Shown here piece after piece: positions 1 to 4,929 of a DNA stretch of 5,159 nt. The position numbers and the translations under genes are program-made. Origin of the DNA: Thermoleophilia bacterium (lineage in GTDB: Bacteria > Actinomycetota > Thermoleophilia > Gaiellales > Gaiellaceae); assembly GCA_016844515.1 (NCBI GenBank), contig JAERMP010000182.1, forward strand, positions 1-5,159, given 5' to 3'. Under the pieces are notes generated by a model. The model searched no databases. It was not told where the DNA came from and saw only the letters and a program-made list of their open reading frames with translations. Each line of letters starts with the position of its first letter. Positions within the stretch are counted from its first letter, which is position 1.

Positions 1-2
1 GG

Positions 3-815
3 ATGCTCCTCGGCCACAAGATCTCCGATCGCGTCGCCGAGATGCGCAGTCTCCCGAAGGGAATCGACCAGCGAAGCGCGTCGCGACATCCTGACTGGAC
101 CGGGCCCGACGACCTCGAGATCAAGATCCACGAGCTCCGAGAGATCACCGACTGGGAGAAGCCGATCTTCGTCAAGGTCGGCGCGACGCGGACGTACTAC
201 GACGTCCAGCTCGCCGTGAAGGCGGGAGCTGACGTGATCGTCGTCGACGGCATGCAGGGCGGTACGGCCGCGACCCAGGACGTCTTCATCGAGCACGTCG
301 GGATCCCGACGCTCCCGGCGACGCGGATCGCAGCCGACACGCTCCTGGAGCTCGGGATGCACCGCGAGGTGCAGCTCATCGTGTCAGGCGGCATCCGAGG
401 TGGGGCGGACGTCGCGAAGGCGCTCGCTCTGGGTGCGGATGCCGTCTCGATCGGCACTGCGGCGCTCGTCGCGATGGGCGACAACAGCCCCGAGTACGAG
501 GAGCAGTATCGGAAGATCGGGAGCTCGGCCGGCTTCTACGACGATTACCAGGCTGGCCGCGACCCCGCCGGGATCTCGACGCAGGACGATGAGCTTGCGG
601 CGCGGTTCGATCCCGTCGTCGGCGGTCGCAAGGTGGCGAACTACCTCCGCGTGCTCACGCTCGAGACGCAGACGCTCGCCCGCGCGTGCGGGAAGTCGCA
701 CGTCCACAACCTCGAGCCCGAAGACCTTGTAGCGCTCACGGTCGAGGCGGCGGCGATGGCGAAGGTCCCTCTAGCGGGCACCGACTGGATTCCAGGCTCG
801 AACGGCTCTGACTGA
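3..815 (+). CDS. FMN-binding glutamate synthase-like protein (GlxD/MgsC type), 5' end missing
   Basis: This is the C-terminal 270 residues of a protein whose family is usually about 440 residues; the frame is already open at the left edge, so the ATG at base 3 is probably internal. The fold is the glutamate synthase FMN-binding barrel. Visible FMN/substrate segments are VKVG (57-60), VDGMQGGTAA (81-90) and the long glycine-rich phosphate-binding stretch SGGIRGGADVAKALALGADAVSIGTAA within 128-154. The ending RACGKSHVHN (227-236) and VPLAGTDWIPG (255-265) is typical of the GlxD/MgsC branch, which forms the amino-transfer subunit of N-methylglutamate synthase or a relative. Odd: the region where glutamate synthases carry the three [3Fe-4S] cysteines (about 173-195, SSAGFYDDYQAGRDPAG) has no cysteine; the only cysteine in the visible part is C229. 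The family call is firm; the exact pathway (N-methylglutamate versus another glutamate synthase-like reaction) is inferred from the sox-like genes further right. Confidence 0.88.
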   Translation: MLLGHKISDRVAEMRSLPKGIDQRSASRHPDWTGPDDLEIKIHELREITDWEKPIFVKVGATRTYYDVQLAVKAGADVIVVDGMQGGTAATQDVFIEHVGIPTLPATRIAADTLLELGMHREVQLIVSGGIRGGADVAKALALGADAVSIGTAALVAMGDNSPEYEEQYRKIGSSAGFYDDYQAGRDPAGISTQDDELAARFDPVVGGRKVANYLRVLTLETQTLARACGKSHVHNLEPEDLVALTVEAAAMAKVPLAGTDWIPGSNGSD

Positions 816-845
816 CGACGAATCCTGCCTGGCGGCTGGCGTTCC

Positions 846-1151
846 TCAGGCTCCCCATGGCTCGGACGAGGAGACGTGAAAGACAGTTGCTTCTGGTTCA
901 GCGACGAGGGACTCCTCAAGGACAGCAAGCGTCCTACCGACCTCCGGCAACGACTCCTGACGCTCGAGCGCTGCACGATCCTCGAATACCTCAATGGCGA
1001 TGAATGAGTCGGGGTCGGCGACGTCCCGGGCGATGTCGAAGCTGATGACACCATCCACTGCTCGGCTGGGCGAGATGACCGACTCGAATGCAGCCATCAC
1101 CTCCTCGGTCTTGTCGGGCTGGCACTGCACCTTGAAGCGAACGAGGATCAT
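846..1151 (-). CDS. Antibiotic biosynthesis monooxygenase (ABM/YgiN-like) family protein
   Basis: A 101-residue protein with the small ferredoxin-like ABM fold, which usually works as a dimer on quinones or aromatic polyketides, or acts as an uncharacterised cofactor-free oxygenase. Evidence: first strand ILVRFKVQ (2-9), helix about 13-27, then the family signature region DGVISFDIARDVADPDSFIAIEVFEDRAALERQ (33-65), and a last strand ATVFHV (88-93). The histidine often found after the E-x-[WF]-x-(D/S) segment is replaced by E63-R-Q here, so catalytic activity is uncertain. The start is set by a strong Shine-Dalgarno GGAGG at 1159-1163, 7 nt upstream of the ATG. It lies 100 bp downstream of the PEPM-family gene on the same strand and could be partly co-transcribed with it. 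It converges on the glutamate synthase-like gene, with 30 bp between the stop codons. Substrate is unknown. Confidence 0.8.
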   Translation of the reverse strand: MILVRFKVQCQPDKTEEVMAAFESVISPSRAVDGVISFDIARDVADPDSFIAIEVFEDRAALERQESLPEVGRTLAVLEESLVAEPEATVFHVSSSEPWGA

Positions 1152-1227
1152 TGCTCTTCCTCCCGTGGTGGCAATTGGTGGACGCCGGACCAGAACCGTA
1201 ACCCCTCGCTGGCAATGGACTCAATTC

Positions 1228-1252
1228 GCCAAGCGACATCCTGTCACTTGGC
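1228..1252 (-). terminator. RNA hairpin at the 3' end of the PEPM-family gene
   Basis: Read on the minus strand, this is an 11-bp stem, GCCAAG-U-GACA pairing with UGUC-G-CUUGGC around a GGA triloop. It begins at the last base of the TAG stop codon of the PEPM-family gene. The one non-Watson-Crick position is a U-G wobble in the minus-strand RNA but a C-A mismatch in the plus-strand RNA, so the structure suits the minus transcript. The sequence after the stem (GAATTGAG) is not a U tract, so it may be a weak terminator, a 3' stabiliser of the upstream cistron, or an attenuator before the ABM gene. The structure is seen directly; its function is inferred. Confidence 0.5.
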
Positions 1253-2058
1253 TACGAGAGTGCGGCCCTCAGCACCTCGCGCGGCACTCCGCTTTCCGCG
1301 TAACGCGAAGTCCCTGCGTCCGCCAGCTCGCGCGCTCCGGTCACCAACGCTCCGTATGCGGCGGCAGCCAGCCAGCTCCCGGTCGAGACGCGTCGTACGC
1401 CCACGGATGCGAGCTCGGCGATCGTCGGCCCCCTCGGCAGCGCGAGGGCGTTCACCGGAACCCCGACCGCCTCGACGACAGCTGCGATCTGCCCCAGGTC
1501 ACGGAGACCCGGCGCGTAGACGGCGTCCGCTCCGGCATCTCGATACGCAATCAGCCGCGCGATCGTGTCGTCGAGGTCGTCGACTCCGTGAACGTGGTTC
1601 TCCGCGCGACCGGTGAGCACCATGGGCTCGGAGAGTTGATGCGCCGCCTCCGCGGCCATGGCGACCCGCTCCGCCGCCGCCCCGACGTCGTCCATGCCGC
1701 CGGTCGCCGGGTCGTAGTCCTCAATGGAGAAGCCGCCGGCACCGGCGTCGGCGAGCAGCGCTACGGTCTCGATCACGCCGCCAGGGTCGTTCGGGTAGCA
1801 GCGTTCGCTGTCGACGTTCAGTGGCAGGCTCGTCGCAGCCGCGAGGTCCGACACATGTGCGACGAGCTCCTCACGAGTGACGGTCTGGTCGGTCTTGCCG
1901 AGCGACCACGCGAACCCTTCGCTCGTCGTTGCGAGCGCCTCGAAGCCGCACGACGCGAGCAGCCGCGCGGAGCCGAGGTCCCACGGGTTGGGCATGACGA
2001 ACAGCTGGTCTCTCTCGTGCAGCGCCCTGAAGCGGGCGCGACGATCGGCGACGGACAT
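1252..2058 (-). CDS. Isocitrate lyase/phosphoenolpyruvate mutase superfamily protein
   Basis: A complete 268-residue protein, normal length for the short PEPM-like branch of this alpha/beta-barrel superfamily, whose members make or break C-C or P-C bonds of Mg2+-bound oxaloacetate-like substrates. Visible elements in order: MPNPWD (22-27), TTSEGFA (44-50), Mg2+-binding strand LNVDSE (80-85, with D83), SIED (111-114, with E113), TGRAEN (149-154, with R151), YAPGL (181-185) and the C-terminal PRGPTIAELASVGVRRVSTGS (208-228). The KKCGH catalytic motif of true isocitrate and methylisocitrate lyases is absent, so it is unlikely to be aceA or prpB. Many relatives are annotated only at superfamily level. 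The start is supported by AGGAG at 2064-2068, 5 nt before the ATG. It is divergent from padR (128 bp apart) and followed by the ABM gene. The real substrate is unknown. Confidence 0.86.
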   Translation of the reverse strand: MSVADRRARFRALHERDQLFVMPNPWDLGSARLLASCGFEALATTSEGFAWSLGKTDQTVTREELVAHVSDLAAATSLPLNVDSERCYPNDPGGVIETVALLADAGAGGFSIEDYDPATGGMDDVGAAAERVAMAAEAAHQLSEPMVLTGRAENHVHGVDDLDDTIARLIAYRDAGADAVYAPGLRDLGQIAAVVEAVGVPVNALALPRGPTIAELASVGVRRVSTGSWLAAAAYGALVTGARELADAGTSRYAESGVPREVLRAALS

Positions 2059-2149
2059 GCTTTCTCCTCTGCCTCGATGATTCGTAACGCAATCTTGCCG
2101 GGCGCCGTGTCGTACCCGAAGGACGAGGGCTTACTCTGCTGCACGCTCT

Positions 2150-2170
2150 TTGACACATTGGATGTCAATG
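2150..2170. promoter_or_regulatory. Candidate PadR operator: two overlapping dyads on the -35/spacer
   Basis: Two inverted repeats overlap here: TTGACA-N7-TGTCAA (2150-2155 with 2163-2168) and CATTG-N5-CAATG (2156-2160 with 2166-2170). They cover the -35 box and most of the spacer, where a bound repressor would block RNA polymerase. PadR proteins commonly autoregulate through such dyads at their own promoter, so autoregulation is the simplest reading. The same site lies upstream of the divergent PEPM-family gene. The dyads are visible; the identity of the binding protein is inferred. Confidence 0.5.
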
Positions 2171-2179
2171 CCTTACAAT
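2150..2179 (+). promoter_or_regulatory. Sigma-70-type promoter of the padR operon (leaderless start)
   Basis: A perfect -35 hexamer TTGACA (2150-2155) and a 5/6 -10 hexamer TACAAT (2174-2179) are separated by 18 bp. Transcription would start about 7 nt after the -10 element, at or next to the A of the padR ATG at 2187. There is no Shine-Dalgarno before that ATG, so the mRNA is probably leaderless, as is common in Actinobacteria. The local AT-rich composition stands out from the GC-rich surroundings. Confidence 0.75.
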
Positions 2180-2186
2180 CGAATGT

Positions 2187-2510
2187 ATGCGAACCGATCT
2201 ACTAAAGGGTCATCTCGACCTCGTGCTCCTCTCGTGCCTCCGAGAGGGGCCCGCCCACGGCTACCTGATCAGCCAGCGACTCCGTGAGCGCAGCCGCGGC
2301 GAGTTCGATCTTCTCGAAGGCACCCTGTACCCGGCGCTCCATCGCCTCGAGGCGTCGGATGCCGTGTCGAGCAAGTGGTCGTCGGAGTCCGGCCGACGCC
2401 GGCGCATCTACCAGCTGACGCGGAAGGGCAGCGAGGCACTCGCGAGCCGCGAGAACGAATGGCGCCAGTTCGCGAGCACCGTGAATCTCGTACTCGGAGG
2501 TGCGTCATGA
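2187..2510 (+). CDS. PadR family transcriptional regulator
   Basis: A 107-residue cytoplasmic repressor of the short PadR class (winged helix-turn-helix plus one C-terminal dimerisation helix). Seen: HGYLISQRLRERS (24-36), which covers the first part of the wHTH; the signature EGTLYPALHRLE (44-55), the recognition helix; and the wing with GRRRRIYQLTRKGSEAL (69-85). The C-terminal helix (about 86-104) is short, as in the s2 subfamily. It overlaps the downstream HAAS gene by 4 nt (ATGA), a tight operon arrangement. PadR regulators paired with HAAS-domain membrane proteins are a recurrent bacterial module that typically responds to membrane-active compounds or phenolic ligands; the ligand here is unknown. 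The start codon follows the -10 box by 7 nt, with no Shine-Dalgarno. Confidence 0.92.
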   Translation: MRTDLLKGHLDLVLLSCLREGPAHGYLISQRLRERSRGEFDLLEGTLYPALHRLEASDAVSSKWSSESGRRRRIYQLTRKGSEALASRENEWRQFASTVNLVLGGAS

Positions 2511-3463
2511 GCGAACGCGCGCCGATCGCCGAATATCTCGACCGACTGGATCGCGAACTCCGGATGAAGCGCGTTCCCCGCCGCCGCCTGCTGGCGGAGG
2601 CCGAGGATCACTTGTGCAGCTGTGCGGATGAGCTCGAAGAAACGGTGGTTCCGAAGGAGGCTGCTCGAATGGCCGTCGAGCGTTTCGGTGCGGCGGCCGT
2701 CGTCGCTCGCCGCTTCGCCCAGGCTGTCGCCTCCCGCACCGCGCGCTGGTCGTTCGTGTGGGCAAGCCTTGCTCTCGTCCTCTATGGAGCGGCAACAGTC
2801 GCGTTCGCCGCAACCGCAGCGCCGCAGTTCGACGACTTCCCTCAAGGAGCGCCGACAGCGCTTGCCGGTCAGGTCGCGGCCGTCGCGCTTGCGATCACCG
2901 CGATCCGAGCCCTGTGCTGGCGGCGCGAGCCGGTGCTGCCGGAGGACAGGCTGCGCCTGATCGCGAACGGGTCGGTGATCGCCTCGGCCGCGCTCTTCTT
3001 GGGTCTGCTTGGCGAAGCTGCCGTTGCTTTGACTCGACCCGCCGGGGTCCTGCCCTGGTCACAGGCACACCTCGTTCTCGTCCTCTTCATGTTCTCGGCG
3101 GTCGCAGCGGGGACAGCATCAATCGTTGCCGTAGCGGCGTCGGCCCGGAGCTCGACGCTGGCAGCCGTCCCCGGAGGAGAGTCCGAGCCAGAGTTGACGC
3201 TCAGCGCAGATCTGGCAGGACTCTTCCCGAGCCTGCGCCGGATCGGCGAGCTCATGTCTGCCCGGCCTCGCGTACTCGTCGCTGTGGTCGCTGCGCTCGC
3301 CTTCTGCGCCACCGCTGCCAGCCAGTGGGTCGGGACTGATGTCGCGCATCACGCGTCGATCCTCTTTCCTGGGCTCGTTCTTGGCTTTGGCGAGGTCGCG
3401 GCGGTCGCGGCGGGATACGTCCTCTTTGGCCGTCCCCTTGGGATCCGACCCGCCGCTCGCTAG
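2507..3463 (+). CDS. HAAS-domain multi-pass membrane protein, partner of PadR
   Basis: A 318-residue protein. Residues about 5-75 form a soluble helical HAAS/permease-prefix domain (IAEYLDRLDRELRMKRVPRRR followed by AEAEDHLCSCADELE, then a second helix ending in AVERFGAAAVVARRFAQ). About six hydrophobic segments follow, near 82-104, 116-137, 151-175, 186-212, 254-275 and 284-307, so it sits in the cytoplasmic membrane. A charged loop (222-250) separates segments 4 and 5. There is no ABC, MacB or enzymatic domain, so no transport function can be assigned. The ATG at 2507 overlaps the padR stop and has GGAGG at 2496-2500 with 6-nt spacing, which fixes the start. It is expected to be repressed together with padR and to act as the membrane sensor or effector of the pair; that role is inferred from the module, not from the sequence. 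Confidence 0.8.
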   Translation: MSERAPIAEYLDRLDRELRMKRVPRRRLLAEAEDHLCSCADELEETVVPKEAARMAVERFGAAAVVARRFAQAVASRTARWSFVWASLALVLYGAATVAFAATAAPQFDDFPQGAPTALAGQVAAVALAITAIRALCWRREPVLPEDRLRLIANGSVIASAALFLGLLGEAAVALTRPAGVLPWSQAHLVLVLFMFSAVAAGTASIVAVAASARSSTLAAVPGGESEPELTLSADLAGLFPSLRRIGELMSARPRVLVAVVAALAFCATAASQWVGTDVAHHASILFPGLVLGFGEVAAVAAGYVLFGRPLGIRPAAR

Positions 3464-3606
3464 CAAGATGCAGAGTCTCGGCTAACGTTCGCCGAAGCCA
3501 GATCCAGCGTCTGCCACCGCAGGCATCGACACGAAAGGGATGATCGTTAACGTCGGCGTGCGCGCGTGTCTGTGGTTTGAGTTAGACGACCTGGGTCGCC
3601 TCGGAA
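3464..3606. other. Gene-free interval downstream of the HAAS gene
   Basis: No credible protein gene is visible. Two short hairpins could end the padR operon: TCGGC/GCCGA with an 8-nt loop (3478-3495) and CTGC-CACC-GCAG (3511-3522). Neither is followed by a T run, so intrinsic termination is weak at best. A CGTTAACG palindrome lies at 3545-3552. Nothing else is recognisable. Confidence 0.4.
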
Positions 3607-3692
3607 TGGAGGGTGCCGGACTCGAACCGGAACCGATCGCTCGGTCGCAACGACTCTCGATCGTGCATCCCGCCTCGGGATTTCAACTCTCC
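3607..3692 (-). tRNA. tRNA-like structure or tRNA relic, type II shape, anticodon unclear
   Basis: On the minus strand the 3' part is a textbook T-arm: CCGG-TTCGAGT-CCGG, matching the internal box GGTTCGANTCC. It is followed by ACCCTCC-A, which pairs with GGAGAGT at the 5' end (7 bp with one A-C mismatch) and defines an 86-nt unit. Between them lie a hairpin ATCCCG-AGG-CGGGAT in the D-arm position, an arm ACGA-TCGAGAG-TCGT in the anticodon position (7-nt loop), and a 6-bp stem with a GCGA loop in the position of a long variable arm (GACCGA/TCGGTT). The order of arms matches a Ser/Leu/Sec-class tRNA. However, the anticodon loop lacks U33 and the D-arm is not canonical. No CCA is encoded. It may be a degenerate tRNA, an atypical tRNA or a chance mimic. 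Confidence 0.38.
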
Positions 3693-3716
3693 GCCGCGGT
3701 CCCACGGTAGAGACCG

Positions 3717-3750
3717 CCGACCTCGATCGCGGCGATCCAAACGAGGTCGG
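3717..3750 (-). terminator. Long hairpin downstream of iclR-family gene
   Basis: A perfect 9-bp inverted repeat CCGACCTCG/CGAGGTCGG (3717-3725 with 3742-3750) encloses a second 4-bp stem ATCG/CGAT with a 3-nt loop (3726-3736), leaving a 5-nt bulge. It begins 34 nt past the stop codon of the minus-strand IclR gene, the expected place for transcript termination. No U tract follows, and another 6-bp hairpin (GCGGTC/GACCGC, 3696-3717) comes next. Together they may stop transcription before the tRNA-like element or protect the 3' end. Confidence 0.45.
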
Positions 3751-3784
3751 GGGCACTCTTGGCGCGCTCACGTTGCAGTTTGCG

Positions 3785-4552
3785 TCAGGCAGGGCGCCAG
3801 CCGAGCTCGCGGGAGATCGTCCCCGCGCGCTCGAGCAGGAGTGGAACTGAAGCTTCGACGGCGACCGCGTCGAAGCGGGAGCTAGGGCCTTGGAGCGCCA
3901 CGATCGCCTCGAGCTCGCCGCGGCTCGAGCGGATCGGTGCCGCAATGGCCGTCAACCCCGGCTCGCGCTCGCCGGTCGCGTCCGCATATCCGCGCTCGCG
4001 AATGCCCTCGATCTCCCGTGCGAGTACCTGCGGATCCGTGATCGTCCGGGGCGTGTACGCGCGGAACGGGCCCTCGGGGAGCTCCCGCCCGGAGAACGCG
4101 AGCATCACTTTTCCCGCCGAAGTTGCGTGTGCGACGGACGGCCTTCCGAGCCGCGATACTGGCTGGATCTGATGCGCGCCAGGGACGAAGTCGACCGTGA
4201 TCGCGTCCTCGTCGCCCGGCACGGAGAGCGTTGCGGTCTCACCGGTCGCCTCGACGAGCGCAACAAGGTGCGGCCTCGCCACGTCGCGGATGTCGAGGCG
4301 CGCGAGGACGGCATTCGCGAGGTGGACGAGGCGGATGCCGAGGCGGTAGCGGCCCGACGTCGGTACGCGCTCCACGAGGCCGGACGCGGCGAGCGTGCCG
4401 AGCTGGCGCGATACGGTGCTCGGCGTCATGCCCGTACGGCGCGCGACCTCGTTCGTCCCGAGCTCCCCCCCGTCTGCAAGCGTGTCGAGGACGGCGATCG
4501 CCCTTTCGGCGGCGCCGATTCGGCGGGTGGAGGGTTGACGAGTGCGCGACAT
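3785..4552 (-). CDS. IclR family transcriptional regulator
   Basis: A 255-residue regulator with the standard IclR layout. The N-terminal winged helix-turn-helix spans about 11-72 (AAERAIAVLDTLADG, then GTNEVARRTGMTPSTVSRQLGTL as helix-turn-helix and GRYRLG as wing). The C-terminal GAF-like effector domain spans about 85-250, with the conserved AHATSAGKVMLAF (141-153) and AIAAPIRSSRGE (203-213). I chose the ATG at 4550-4552: family homology begins just after it, while the longer open frame to 4648 would run through the soxD start. The Shine-Dalgarno is weak. It is divergent from soxD, 59 bp apart, so it most likely controls the sox-like operon and itself. The effector is unknown; an N-methylated amino acid or a breakdown product would fit the context. 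Confidence 0.9.
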   Translation of the reverse strand: MSRTRQPSTRRIGAAERAIAVLDTLADGGELGTNEVARRTGMTPSTVSRQLGTLAASGLVERVPTSGRYRLGIRLVHLANAVLARLDIRDVARPHLVALVEATGETATLSVPGDEDAITVDFVPGAHQIQPVSRLGRPSVAHATSAGKVMLAFSGRELPEGPFRAYTPRTITDPQVLAREIEGIRERGYADATGEREPGLTAIAAPIRSSRGELEAIVALQGPSSRFDAVAVEASVPLLLERAGTISRELGWRPA

Positions 4553-4571
4553 CCGTGTAGGTTCGTTGCGG

Positions 4572-4600
4572 ATTCTGGCACAGCGTTGCTGATAGTGCAA
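4572..4600 (-). promoter_or_regulatory. Candidate iclR promoter with overlapping dyad
   Basis: On the minus strand, TTGCAC (4600-4595) and CAGAAT (4577-4572) are 17 bp apart, a moderate match to a sigma-70 promoter that would start transcription about 12 nt before the IclR ATG. The 15-bp partial palindrome TTGCTGATAGTGCAA (4586-4600) covers the -35 region and is a possible IclR operator. It also lies 11 nt before the soxD start, so a bound repressor could affect both genes. The match is modest and the assignment is tentative. Confidence 0.35.
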
Positions 4601-4611
4601 TTCACGGACTG

Positions 4612-4929
4612 ATGTCGTTCCTTCTCTCGTGTCCCTTCTGTGGCCCACGGCCCGTGGACGAGTACGCGTACTTCGGCGAGGTCACAACGCGTCCAGGTCC
4701 GTCTCCGACACTGCGTGAGCTGACCGACTACGTGTACTTCCGCGACAACGTCGCGGGCGTTCAGCGCGAGTGGTGGCAGCACCGCAGCGGGTGCGGTGAG
4801 TGGTTCCTCGCCGAGCGCGACACGCGCACGAACGAGGTCCTCGAGGTCATCCTCCCCGAGCCGAGCCGGACGTCACCGTTCGAAGGCGGTGTCGTTTTCG
4901 TTCGCCGGGTGGAAGGTCGACGGGTTTGA
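4612..4929 (+). CDS. soxD: Sarcosine oxidase delta subunit (SoxD) family protein
   Basis: A 105-residue small subunit of the heterotetrameric sarcosine oxidase family; the same family serves N-methylglutamate dehydrogenase as MgdB. The protein binds structural zinc and sits against the large alpha subunit. Zinc ligands are visible: CPFC (C7 and C10) and H57-R-S-G-C61. Other family features are GPRPVDEYAYFGE (11-23), YVYFRDNVAGVQREWW (40-55) and WFLAERDTRTNEVLEV (64-79). Homologues usually end near residues 85-100; here the last 20 or so residues overlap the soxA-like frame and look like extension rather than conserved core. The gene is first after the divergent IclR gene, with no soxB upstream, unlike the common B-D-A-G order. 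No strong Shine-Dalgarno precedes the ATG. Confidence 0.88.
   Translation: MSFLLSCPFCGPRPVDEYAYFGEVTTRPGPSPTLRELTDYVYFRDNVAGVQREWWQHRSGCGEWFLAERDTRTNEVLEVILPEPSRTSPFEGGVVFVRRVEGRRV

Noticed and set aside
816..845. Bidirectional terminator between the convergent glutamate synthase-like and ABM genes
   Set aside because: Only 3-4 bp pairings are present in the 30-bp gap, with no T run.
2163..2168. Minus-strand TTGACA as a -35 box for the PEPM-family gene
   Set aside because: No acceptable -10 hexamer lies 16-19 bp downstream on that strand.
994..2205. A 403-codon plus-strand open frame lying over the PEPM-family gene
   Set aside because: It is antisense to a gene with clear superfamily motifs, its translation is Arg/Ala/Gly-rich with no recognisable fold, and long antisense frames are common in GC-rich DNA.
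2375..2506. Upstream extension of the HAAS gene frame into padR
   Set aside because: It covers padR coding sequence in another frame and has no HAAS homology; the ATG at 2507 has a strong Shine-Dalgarno and a typical 4-nt overlap.
3676..3692. On the plus strand, GGGA-TTTCAAC-TCTC resembles an anticodon arm with UCA, the selenocysteine anticodon
   Set aside because: No matching T-arm, acceptor stem or D-arm is found around it on the plus strand; the tRNA-like signals all lie on the minus strand.
4553..4648. Longer IclR open frame starting at 4648
   Set aside because: The extra 32 residues are not IclR-like, and the start would lie inside soxD on the opposite strand; the ATG at 4552 fits the family length.
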